Source of the DNA: Hormiphora californensis
Lineage: Eukaryota > Ctenophora > Tentaculata > Cydippida > Pleurobrachiidae
Direction of reading: 5' to 3'
Length of the DNA: 64,000 nucleotides
Assembly: GCA_020137815.1 (NCBI GenBank)
Contig: CM035353.1
Span: forward strand, 3,530,471 to 3,594,470
Shown here piece by piece: positions 53,461 to 63,109 of this stretch. Made by a program: the position numbers and the translations under genes. Every line of letters begins with the position of its first letter. Position 1 is the first letter of the stretch. Below the pieces are notes generated by a model that worked only from the letters and a program-made list of their open reading frames with translations, made no database searches and was not told the DNA's origin.

Positions 53461-56400
53461 GTAAGGTGTTGTAGTTGGTTGGTAGGGTGTTGTAGCCGGT
53501 TGGTAGGGTGTTGAAGCCGGTTGGTAGGGTGTTGTAGCCGGTTGGTAGGGTGCTGTAGTTGGTTGGTAGGGTGTTGTTGTTGTTGGTTGATAGGGTGTTG
53601 TAGTTGGTTGGTAGGGTGTTGTAGTTGGTTGGTAGGGTGTTGTAGTTGGTTGGTAGGGTGTTGTTGTTGTTGGTTGGTAGGGTGTTGTAGTTTGTTGGTA
53701 GGGTGTTGTAGTTGGTTGGTAGGGTGTTGTAGCCGGTTGGTAGGGTGTTGTAGTTGGTTGGTAGGGTGTTGTAGTTGGTTGGTAGGGTGTTGTAGTTGGT
53801 TGGTAGGGTGTTGTAGTTGGTTGGTAGGGTGTTGTAGTTGGGTCTGCTTCCTTTTCTGCGATAGCAACTTCTTTCGATGACTTTGACTCAGCAATAGACA
53901 GTAGTGTCGGACTTTTTGAGCGGCCTTTCGAAAACCGGCGACTGCGTTTTTGACTGTTGTTTCTACTATCTCTGCTGTCTCTACTATCTCTGCTGTCTCT
54001 ACTGTCTCTACTATCTCTACTATCTCTACTGAAAGATGAATTAGTGGTATTTCTAGAGTAGGGGGATGTAGAACTCCGTCCACTACTGCTCGTCGTGGAA
54101 CATTGTCTGCTGGTTATGGAGGATTGTCTGCTTGTTGATTGCTGGGAAGATTGTCTGCTGATGGAACTAGATGCCCGGGTGGGTTGCTCTGATCCTCCAT
54201 CGGAAGAGCTTCTTCTAGAACGGGATGGATTTGTAGGAGTCGGGCTATTATTAGGGTCTCCTCCATTGGAAGAGCTCCTTCTAGAACTGGATGGATTTGT
54301 AGGAGTCGGGCTATTATTAGGGTCTCCTCCATTGGAAGAGCTCCTTCTAGAACTGGATGGATTTGTAGGAGTCGGGCTATTATTAGGGTCTCCTCCATTG
54401 GAAGAGCTCCTCCTAGAACTGGATGGATTTGTAGGAGTTGGGCTATTATTAGGGTCTCCTCCATTGGAAGAGCTTCTTCTAGAACCGGATGGATTTGTAG
54501 GAGTCGGGCTATTATTAGGGTCTCCTCCATTGGAAGAGCTCCTTCTAGAACTGGATGGATTTGTAGGAGTCGGGCTATTATTAGGGTCTCCTCCATTGGA
54601 AGAGGTCCTCCTAGAACTGGATGGATTTGTAGGAGTCGGGCTATTATTAGGGTCTCCTCCATTGGAAGAGGTCCTTCTAGAAATGGATGGATTTGTAGGA
54701 GTCGGGCTATTATTAGGGTATCCTCCATTGGAAGAGCTCCTTCTGGAACTGGCCCGTGAGTCTGATCCTCCCCTAGTGGAAGAAGAACTGAGGGGATTTC
54801 TCAGGCTAGTAGCACTACTTCTGGAAGTGGTCGAACTATTCCTAGATCTGGATGATAAGGATTGACGCGAAGGTGTTTCCCGAGGTGACTCCCTGTTTTC
54901 TACATCACGAGACGAACTCGTAGAGGACTTCCTACTTTTCCGACTAGAACTACTGAGTTTTGAGGACCTCTTAGATTCGATTGATGGTCCCCTACCTCCA
55001 CCGGATGCTGACCTATCTCGTAAAGTTCGATCAGATTTGATCGTCTCGGACGATTCATCGTCATCGGTGTTCATGGGATCATTTGACCACTTGCTGAGAC
55101 TCACCAGAGTTGGTCGAGTTGAGATAGAGTTGGAGGGGTCAGTAGAAATGGTAGGAAGTACTCGGCCGTGGAACTGTGCAGGTTGCCTAGTGATTGGAAT
55201 GTTAAATGTTGTGCCATTGAAGGATTCGCTAAAGTTCTCCGTTGGATCTTCGAACGCAAAAGAACTTTCTGATGGCGGGAACTGTGGTCGTGGGGCAGCA
55301 GGGTAAGTGGAAAACCTTTCAGGGCTGCCACCAGGGGGACCACGAATCATATTGTGATCAGGGTTCCCCATCTCAGCAGATGGAGAGTGTGGTCTTGTGA
55401 ATAGTGTCCTCTCACCTTCCTCCCCAGCTGTTAGAGCACCATGAACTTGCCGGGGGATTGGTATGGTAGGAAGTTGGATAACAGGCGGTCCATCCCTGGG
55501 TGCTGGTTCTTCAACTGCCACAATGGCAGGCTGGTGAGGTTGTACCTCCGTGGCAGGCTGGTGAGGTTGTACCTCTCTGGCAGGCTGGTGAGGTTGTACC
55601 TGATCCCTGGTAGGATGGTGAGGTTGTACCTCCGTGGCAGGCTGGTGGGGTTGTACCTCCCTGGCAGGCTGGTGAGGTTGTACCTCTCTGGCAGGCTGGT
55701 GAGGTTGTACCTCTCTGGCAGGCTGGTGAGGTTGTACCTCCCTGGTAGGATGGTGAGGTTGTACCTCCCTGGCAGGCTGGTGATGTTGTACCTCCCTGGC
55801 AGGCTGGTGATGTTGTACCTCCTTGGCAGGCTGGTGAGGTTGTACCTCCGTGGCAGGCTGGTGAGGTTGTACCTCTCTGGCAGGCTGGTGAGGTTGTACC
55901 TCTCTGGCAGGCTGGTGAGGTTGTACCTCTCTGGCAGGTTGGTGATGTTGTACCTCCCTGGCAGGCTGGTGAGGTTGTACCTCTCTGGCAGGCTGGTGAG
56001 GTTGTACCTGAGGTGTGATCCTCACCCAGCCAAAAGTTACGACATCCCATCTCCATAATAGAAACCACTGGTAGCAGTACATGCCTGTCCCACAACTACA
56101 CAGCACACAAATACATGGGAGTGTGTTACATCTACACACAAAAGAACACGCGGGTACTGTACCAGGAGCGGGCACTGTACCATGAGCGGGTACTATACCA
56201 GGAGTGGGTACTGCACCAGGAGCGGGTACTGTACCAGGAGCGGGCACTGCACCAGGAGCAGGTACTGTACCAGGAGCGGGTAATATACCAGGAGCGGGTA
56301 CTGTACCAGGAGCGGGTAATATACCAGGAGTGGGTACTGTACCAGGAGCGGGCACTGTACCAGGAGTGGGCACTGTACCAGGAGTGGGCTCGTTCTGGGG

Positions 56401-57363
56401 ATCTTTCATTCCCACAGTTCCACTATCAATAGATTGTTGTTCAGGTTGTTGTTGAGAGATACTTGAGAGACTTATTCTCATGGGTGATAGCAGTGAATCT
56501 TCTCCAACTGGATCAATCAGTCCTTCCCCGGCCTCGATTGAACCATGCTGCAATCTGCCCTGATCCGCCCTAACCCATATCCCCAGGTCACCCCTCCAGA
56601 TCCACTGCAATAGGGCCCACTGATAACAACATTCCGTCTCGCACCTACACTCCGGACAGGCGCATGGTACCCTTCCGCACGTGCAGGAAAAGTTGCACTG
56701 CGGTGGTGTCACAACTACTGCTGCTACACCACACGTGTGTACACATGTACACAGTGGCGTAGCTGCTGGTACATTGCACTCACAGTACCCTTGGTTACAC
56801 TTGCAGTAACTGATAACGGAATGGTCACAGGTACAGGTACAGGTACAGTAGCGACTACCATCATCCGTTACGGGCCTGTCGCACGTGCAATGACACTCAC
56901 AGTAGGTGGCTGTTGTTGTTGTAGTGCTACTGCTGATAGAGTCATCACGGCTACTGCACCTACAAATGCAGATACAGAGAAGACCACTCTTTATTCCCTC
57001 ACTCCCATCACACTCACACACACAGGTACAGAAGGGAGGTGAGACCCGCTCACACTCACACCTGCACGTGCAGATGTTGGAGCTGTACTCATGGGGTGCA
57101 GGGCCACATACACAGTACTGGCCGGTACTGCACGTGCAAACATCAGGAGAAGAGGAACTGTCATCCGATGATGAGACGGGTGTTCGGGAAATTCGGCTGC
57201 CAGACTTCTGTTTTCGTCTCTTTCTTGATCGTGGTTGTGTTGGTTCCGTCGTACCGAGTTGCCGGGCTGTTTTAATACGGGCACGGTGCAAGGTTAGGCG
57301 GAGTTTTTGAAGTCGCTGAGATTTGAAGTGAACCCGCTTCTTAGAACCACTGCTTGGTGCCAT
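53437..57363 (-). CDS. Giant gene: N-terminal part, CxC-rich with CYQW modules, 1308-codon frame
   Basis: The start MAPSSGSKKRVHFKSQ has no signal peptide and is followed by basic clusters (RSRKRRKQKSGSR, 45-57), suggesting an intracellular, possibly nuclear, protein. Residues 76-246 carry over 35 cysteines as CxC runs (CTCRCEC, CTCVCEC, CICICRC, CTCTCTC). Two homologous modules follow at 223-267 and 406-450: CxCxxxPCxCxxCxC, then CYQWxLLxWxW and GxWVR. Between and after them come repeats: (T/A)PGTVP (about 326-405), QPHQPAREV (about 454-620), NPSSSRRSSSNGGDPNNSPT (nine 22-residue units, encoded at 54186-54760) and TTTPYQP. A long Ser/Arg segment (SSRKSRKSSTSSSRD) lies in the middle. CxC clusters suggest metal or disulfide chemistry as in metallothionein-like or coat proteins. 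I know no family with this order. The frame ends only because of the scrambled stretch at 52990-53460. Confidence 0.7.
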   Translation of the reverse strand: MAPSSGSKKRVHFKSQRLQKLRLTLHRARIKTARQLGTTEPTQPRSRKRRKQKSGSRISRTPVSSSDDSSSSPDVCTCSTGQYCVCGPAPHEYSSNICTCRCECERVSPPFCTCVCECDGSEGIKSGLLCICICRCSSRDDSISSSTTTTTATYCECHCTCDRPVTDDGSRYCTCTCTCDHSVISYCKCNQGYCECNVPAATPLCTCVHTCGVAAVVVTPPQCNFSCTCGRVPCACPECRCETECCYQWALLQWIWRGDLGIWVRADQGRLQHGSIEAGEGLIDPVGEDSLLSPMRISLSSISQQQPEQQSIDSGTVGMKDPQNEPTPGTVPTPGTVPAPGTVPTPGILPAPGTVPAPGILPAPGTVPAPGAVPAPGTVPAPGAVPTPGIVPAHGTVPAPGTVPACSFVCRCNTLPCICVLCSCGTGMYCYQWFLLWRWDVVTFGWVRITPQVQPHQPAREVQPHQPAREVQHHQPAREVQPHQPAREVQPHQPAREVQPHQPATEVQPHQPAKEVQHHQPAREVQHHQPAREVQPHHPTREVQPHQPAREVQPHQPAREVQPHQPAREVQPHQPATEVQPHHPTRDQVQPHQPAREVQPHQPATEVQPHQPAIVAVEEPAPRDGPPVIQLPTIPIPRQVHGALTAGEEGERTLFTRPHSPSAEMGNPDHNMIRGPPGGSPERFSTYPAAPRPQFPPSESSFAFEDPTENFSESFNGTTFNIPITRQPAQFHGRVLPTISTDPSNSISTRPTLVSLSKWSNDPMNTDDDESSETIKSDRTLRDRSASGGGRGPSIESKRSSKLSSSSRKSRKSSTSSSRDVENRESPRETPSRQSLSSRSRNSSTTSRSSATSLRNPLSSSSTRGGSDSRASSRRSSSNGGYPNNSPTPTNPSISRRTSSNGGDPNNSPTPTNPSSSRRTSSNGGDPNNSPTPTNPSSSRRSSSNGGDPNNSPTPTNPSGSRRSSSNGGDPNNSPTPTNPSSSRRSSSNGGDPNNSPTPTNPSSSRRSSSNGGDPNNSPTPTNPSSSRRSSSNGGDPNNSPTPTNPSRSRRSSSDGGSEQPTRASSSISRQSSQQSTSRQSSITSRQCSTTSSSGRSSTSPYSRNTTNSSFSRDSRDSRDSRDSRDSRDSRDSRNNSQKRSRRFSKGRSKSPTLLSIAESKSSKEVAIAEKEADPTTTPYQPTTTPYQPTTTPYQPTTTPYQPTTTPYQPATTPYQPTTTPYQQTTTPYQPTTTTPYQPTTTPYQPTTTPYQPTTTPYQPTTTTPYQPTTAPYQPATTPYQPASTPYQPATTPYQPTTTPYNQPTKRP
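53460..53836. repeat. 21-bp coding minisatellite (TTTPYQP), second block
   Basis: About 18 units, in frame with the N-terminal part of the giant gene. Some units carry an extra GTT (one Thr). Confidence 0.9.
54186..54760. repeat. 66-bp coding repeat, nine units
   Basis: Plus strand GGATTTGTAGGAGTCGGGCT.. ATTGGAAGAGCTCC; minus strand gives the 22-residue NPSSSRRSSSNGGDPNNSPT(PT) unit. Confidence 0.92.
55520..56012. repeat. 27-bp coding repeat, about 18 units
   Basis: Unit GGCAGGCTGGTGAGGTTGTA plus CCTCTCT, coding QPHQPAREV on the minus strand with small variants (TEV, KEV, HHPT). Confidence 0.93.
56150..56395. repeat. 18-bp coding repeat (APGTVP)
   Basis: Unit GTACCAGGAGCGGGCACT, about 13 copies, between the two CYQW modules. 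Confidence 0.9.
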
Positions 57364-57776
57364 ATTACACGCTATAAAGGAGGTATCAACTATTAGTAAA
57401 GGGGTGGACGGACTCTAATACTAACGGATTCTATATATCTAAACCCCAGGCGGGTGACAGATATACTTCAGGCGTGTTACAACTTACAACTTACAGATAT
57501 ACTTCTAGGGTTCAAAGTTATGCAGATATCTCAAATTAAAGGCACTGCGACAAATCAATAAAGGTTTTAGCATACTTGGCTTATACCGCTGAGAAAGTGA
57601 TTTGAATTAAACGGTGCGTGTGTAATTGGGAGGTGTAGTTTTCACCATGGCCCAAAATATGAACCGCCCCCCCCCCTTATTATATGTCTCAAGATGATAG
57701 CTCATCAAGGAAGGAATAATATTATCACAGCGCGCGGATTTAATGGATATATGGGGCATGATTATAATATTATACT

Positions 57777-57790
57777 GTTACCATGGTAAC
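57777..57790. promoter_or_regulatory. X-box palindrome GTTACCATGGTAAC
   Basis: A perfect palindromic RFX-type site about 415 bp upstream of the start of the giant minus-strand gene, so it could belong to its promoter region. Confidence 0.4.
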
Positions 57791-58035
57791 AATTGGGCAA
57801 CTATGTCCCCCTAAAAACCACGGTGGAGAGTGAATACATGTTTAAAGTGACTAGCTGACACGACACCTAACTAATTCGTTGGTTCTCCTAAACCGGGAAA
57901 AAATGTGTAACAAGAGTTTTTGTGTAGCCATTGTACTGAGAATTATGGAATATAGACCCTTCTAATTAAGATTAGGCCTCAATGCCACGTGGTACAATTG
58001 CATATATATTTTCAGCCTGCAAGGACAAAACGGTG

Positions 58036-58308
58036 AGGGGTGATTAAAAAAGGACGTCCAGGGGTAGGGGGAGGGGGAGGTAGCCGATTTCGGACATCTC
58101 TGGACAAGGGGGGAGGGGGTTGACGTAATTCGGACTGTCCCAGGTTTATAGAAAAATTTTACTGATTTTTCTAGATATAGGTGGACGAAACTCGAACAGG
58201 AGGAGGGAGGGGGTCTGGCAGATTCGGACAGACCTAGACAGGGGGAGGGAGGGAGGGAGAGGTAAAAAATGACCAAAAATCACGGACGTCCTTTTTTAAT
58301 CGCCCCTA
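58036..58308. mobile_element. MITE with GGGGTGATTAAAAAAGGACG ends
   Basis: The left end GGGGTGATTAAAAAAGGACGTCC is mirrored at the right by GGACGTCCTTTTTTAATCGCCCC (one mismatch). The middle is G-rich with a TTCGGACA repeat. No coding content. Confidence 0.7.
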
Positions 58309-58463
58309 AAATCGAGGGTACTATAAAATGATCAGCGTCATGTTTTATAATAGTAATACGGGGGTAGGTGGTGGAATTGAGTCCCTATCTCATCAGATTA
58401 ATTACGTAATTGGATAATTGGTGTGCACATATCCGGAAATTGAATATGCTCCTTAGATAGAAA

Positions 58464-58767
58464 AGGTCGTGCGGCCATTTCTGGTGAAAATGGGCCCATT
58501 TACGGCTATTAACGCGCCCATTCTCAACAATATGGGACCATTCTCGCTGGACATGGCTGAAAGTGATTCTTCTAGAGCTACGACGCAATTGTGTGGTTGC
58601 ACGCCGCACGGCTTTAAAATTGCGCATTCTGCTGTTAGTGTTTTTCAGCGAGAATGGGCGCGTTGTGGGCCCATACCATCGAAAATGGGTCCATATTGTT
58701 GAAAATGGGCGCGTAATTGGCCGTAAAATGTAAATGGGCCCATTTTCGCTAGAAATGGCCGCGTGAA
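58464..58767. mobile_element. MITE with CGGCCATTTCT ends and AATGGGCCC repeats
   Basis: About 33-bp inverted ends (GCGGCCATTTCTGGTGAAAA and, inverted, GCGGCCATTTCTAGCGAAAA). Internal AAATGGGCCCATTT palindromes and GAGAATGG motifs recur in both orientations. No transposase. Confidence 0.75.
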
Positions 58768-59037
58768 CTTTCCAAGCACACGAACAAAGTTTGGACCGGA
58801 CGAGCAATTCCCTTGATACAACTGTCAGAGCATTGGTCAGACCCTATTCTCATTAATTATTTTAAATATATGCTCTGACCTGATCAGTGACCACGGTTCT
58901 CGCGTGCTCCTTATAAGGAACTACATATATCTTTGGGATATATATCTGATTGTGTACTTCCCCCTAGCGCTGCATAGAAATAAGCTCAGCTTCCTAGGCA
59001 AGGAGATAAGATTCACTAACCGTGTAACACTTATCTC

Positions 59038-59044
<7 letters not shown>

Positions 59045-59090
<46 letters not shown>
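59045..59090. repeat. (TC)n microsatellite
   Basis: Short pure CT tract. A larger one lies at 59661-59763. Confidence 0.9.
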
Positions 59091-59093
<3 letters not shown>

Positions 59094-59249
59094 CGCATTT
59101 CTTCATCTATAATCTCGCTATTTGTTGAGAGCTAGTTTACCTGTTTACTGATCTTGTATCCAGCTGCGAAGGATAATATCTCTGCTTAGTACTCATCTTC
59201 CCGTCTGTGCAGTGTAAGGGGTGTGTGAGACTCTCTCTCTCTCTTGCTG

Positions 59250-59345
59250 CTCATTGGTTTCCTCTTATCACGTGATCACCTTTACGTGTTCTCTGATTGG
59301 CCAATTTCTCCCATATCACGTGATTGGGCGCGTGATACGTGTCCA
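59250..59345 (+). promoter_or_regulatory. Likely promoter region: CCAAT boxes and TCACGTGA E-boxes
   Basis: ATTGG/CCAAT occurs at 59252, around 59297-59303 (GATTGGCCAAT) and near 59323. TCACGTGA is at 59268-59275 and 59316-59323. The cluster precedes a GTAAG donor-like site near 59640 and the proline-rich gene at 60137, so it may be its promoter with an untranslated first exon. The link is inferred. Confidence 0.4.
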
Positions 59346-59660
59346 GCAAAACCATGCAATGAGACGACCTCCAAATTCTCCACAAAGAGATTGCCCAATT
59401 ACGGGGACCCAATTTGCATTCCAGTCCGGTCTCATCATGGTACCATGTCATGTCTGTGTGGGCGACACGCCGACACTCGATCCCCTGGCTCTCTGATCAC
59501 TTGACCCCGGCCCCTTTAAACCACACCCCTATCACTGTGCACTTTGGATTGATTGTTGGCAGCTAGTTTTTTTGACAGGTTTCTAATCCTCAACGCCACT
59601 CAGTTTCCTGTTTCGCGTTTGCCCCTTTCTCTTTCCTGGTAAGGTGTGTGTGACAAACAC

Positions 59661-59693
59661 ACGCTCTCTCTCACGCTCTCTCTCACGCTCTCA

Positions 59694-59762
<69 letters not shown>

Positions 59763-59763
59763 G
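59661..59763. repeat. (TC)n microsatellite
   Basis: About 100 bp of CT with CACG interruptions, in the presumed 5' intron of the proline-rich gene. Confidence 0.95.
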
Positions 59764-60136
59764 CTCTTTCAAACTCTCTCTTTTTTATCACGGCCGTACT
59801 CTTTGTTTCCTCTATTGACCACCTTGAGGCTTGCGTAGTGGCCGTTGCAGGGTGAGAGAACAATGACAGGGTTTTAATTGCACTGTGTTGTTTTAATTGC
59901 TGTTTTGAATTAAATAACTGTTTTCATGGCCGTCTTGTGGAGATGGGAGAGAGTGATAAATACTTGTTTCTCCATTTTGAGCTTGTTGTTGAATTTCCAT
60001 AGCTGATTTATCAGCTATGAAAATTCAGGCAGTGATAAAACTTGCCTTGTTGAGGAACTTAATGTTTGTCAGTTAATTAACTAGACAAATCCCTAAACAT
60101 GTGTAACATATCTATCCCCTATTATAGAACAGTAAA

Positions 60137-61776
60137 ATGGAAAACCTTGGTGTATTCTCCGATGCCTATCCTGCCTGCCCATTTCCCCGATCCTTCAGTT
60201 ACCAGATCAAGAAAAGCTGTAAGTTGTCATCATATCAACGATCAAATTTATTCTGTAAATTAATTCCGCACACTTTCTGCTCAGAAAATCACATTTCCCG
60301 GGCCGCTGCACTATAATAATAAGCTCCACGTGACCTCTAACCTCCTTCTCATACAGGTGAACCCATCAAGACAACTTCCCCCGCGGCACTTCCCGATTCC
60401 ACAGAGGATATCCATATGTTTGACAGTCCCGAGCGGGACTCAGAGGATTTCGAGAGGAGCTTGAAGAAAACCATGGAGTGCATCGCACAGGTAGGATCAG
60501 GGAATTTAACTGCAGCTCAATTATAGGTTGACCAATCGGCTGTTTTTGGGTCGCATTGTTTCTGATAAAATGAATACTGTTTATTATGGTAGGGAATTTA
60601 GTTGGTGACATTATAGTACATAGTTGAGTCGCTTGACACTATTTCCGTGTTTTTGAATAAAAATAAAGTATCAACAATTCAAGTAAATAGACACCTGTGC
60701 GTGCGAGATCGAAGCGAATAGAACTTTTGTCACAATTTACCCCTCTATTGTAACACGTTATGTAACACGTTATGTAACACGTTATATCATGTTCACAGGT
60801 GTGTGATACAACAGTGCCAGATATCTCGAACACACCACTAAAATCCTCCTCCCCTCCTCCACCCCGGATACTCCCCAGCAGTTCTCCCGTTAAACCCGCC
60901 GCCCTGTCCCCTGCAAAGGGACCTCCTGTAGTAGAACAATGCTATACCCCCGAGCAGAACAACCATCACCCGTCCCGTGGTACTGTGGCGGGAGAGTTTG
61001 GTCCTATTACAAGCCGCAAGTTCGCCACTCCCCCTCACCATCCGTACAGCCGTGGCGCATCCCGGATAAAACGGGAACGGGCGGATGAAGAGAGAGGGAT
61101 TCTGGAGCAGATCAGACCTCCACCCAAACCGGGCTACCAACCTCCACCTCCTGCGGATCAAATCCACCAGCCAAGGGTTGGGTCAGAGGAACCGCCGCCC
61201 TACTCAGCAGAGTCTCAGCAGCAGCAACATGACCAGATGAGGGGAAAACACAACCCAAACCCTGAACATTTTATCTTCCCGGAGTGCCCTCCCGATATTC
61301 AGGTTTGTGGGTGTGTTAGAACTGTGTGTTTTAGATGTTGTGTTGGTATACCATTCAGATTTCAGGTAGATGTAAGGTATACTGTATTAATATTCTCGAG
61401 AATATCCCTCTTCAGAAAGAGTTCTTCATGTTTTACATGCAGCGGTGTTTGTCCCAACAGCAACAAGGCGGTTACCCTCCGGCCCAACACTCTAGTGGAA
61501 CAGCAGCTGCGACAGTACCCCCACCACCCTACAACATGCACTCAGGTGAGGTTCTATATTGTTTTTAATTCTTATTTCATTATTAACATTTAGCGACATG
61601 ACACCTTTATTTGGTAGGATATATCATTTCACTGTTTCACTGTTTTCACCCAATTAAGACCTTGGTGTAGGTCGTGCCACTGCAGGGCTTGTGTGTAATT
61701 GGGTTGTACCAGCTCACGATTGCCCCCACCTGCGGTACCCTCAGGCTTCCCACCATCACCAATCCTTTTTCCGACG

Positions 61777-61815
<39 letters not shown>

Positions 61816-63070
61816 TTAGATAGAGATAAGTAAATAATATGGAGGCGAGAGTACGAGAGTGGAGGGAGAGAGAGGGGATCAAGTCGACTCCTGTTAATTG
61901 AGGGACCATTCCCCCCAATTACTGGGTTTTCCCTGAACCCCATCACTATTCAACACTGAAAAAATTAAATGTGGGGGTGCAGTCCCACCCCAAAATTTGG
62001 GTTTTTGCAAGGGGTGGGGCACGTTTTTTAGTTTTAAACAAAAGAAGAAGAAAAAAAGAGAAGGAAGAGCGAAAAGCGAGACAGAGATAGGATAAGAGAG
62101 AGAGGAAGATGGGAGAGAAATTCTTTTCCCTTTTTTTGGGGTTTTTAAAAACCCCCCCCGGGGGGGGGGGGGAAAGAAATTGGGGGGGGGGGGGTTTTTT
62201 TTTTTTAAAAAGATCTTTTTTTGGGGGAAACAGAAGGGGGAAGGGGGGGGTTTTTTAATATGTCCGAGTTCCCACCTTTTTAAAAGGGGAAAAACCTAAA
62301 AAAAATAAAACCCCATTTTCCCCCTTTTTACCTGTTCTGTCGGGCCGGGGGCCGGGCGCACGGGGGTTTCAACAACCCCCCCAAAAAACACATCCCTAAT
62401 CAAGCTTGGCAGCTTTATGCTTTCCCCATGTTTTTTCTAAATTTCCCCCTAACAACAGCCACCTAACAACCCCCCGACAACCCCCCTAAAAACCCCCCTG
62501 GCCCTAACAACAGCTCCTGTTTTCCCAGGTGTCCCTGCACCTCCAACTTCTTACCCGACTCCAGTGGACAACCACCAGAAGCGGTACGTTGACAGCACCA
62601 CCTCCCCCATCCACCCTCCCCCACGACTAGTGGAGGAAAAAGAGAATGTTCAATCCCCCCTGGCTACTGGTGGACCCACTGTTACATCCCGGCCTGGTTC
62701 AACAGAGAACCATCATCAGGGCGGTGCTGCATCCTCCTGGCCTTATCAGCAGACACCCAATCAACACCAATCTGGACAAGGTGAGAGAGTTGTATGATAT
62801 CTATTCTATAACTTATTGTTTGTGAAACTAGTACAGAATGCTGTTTGGGAAACCACTTGTCCATGAGAAACTATACTTGTCAACCGTTTGGGAGGAGCAA
62901 ACTGGCAAATCGGTCTAATTTAGTTTAGTTGGTGGGGGTCTTTTTCCCCATTAGAAAGTTAATGGGGTAACTAATCCCAGGGTCTTTTGAAAGGAGAAAA
63001 ATGGGATTGGCCTGTTGTCATGTACCACTCTCAATCCCAATCCAATAATAGTGTGCTTATTACTCTCTTT

Positions 63071-63109
<39 letters not shown>

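Noticed and set aside
54095-54865. Plus-strand Leu/Gly-rich frame over the 66-bp repeat
   Set aside because: Antisense shadow of the NPSSSRRSSSNGG repeat.
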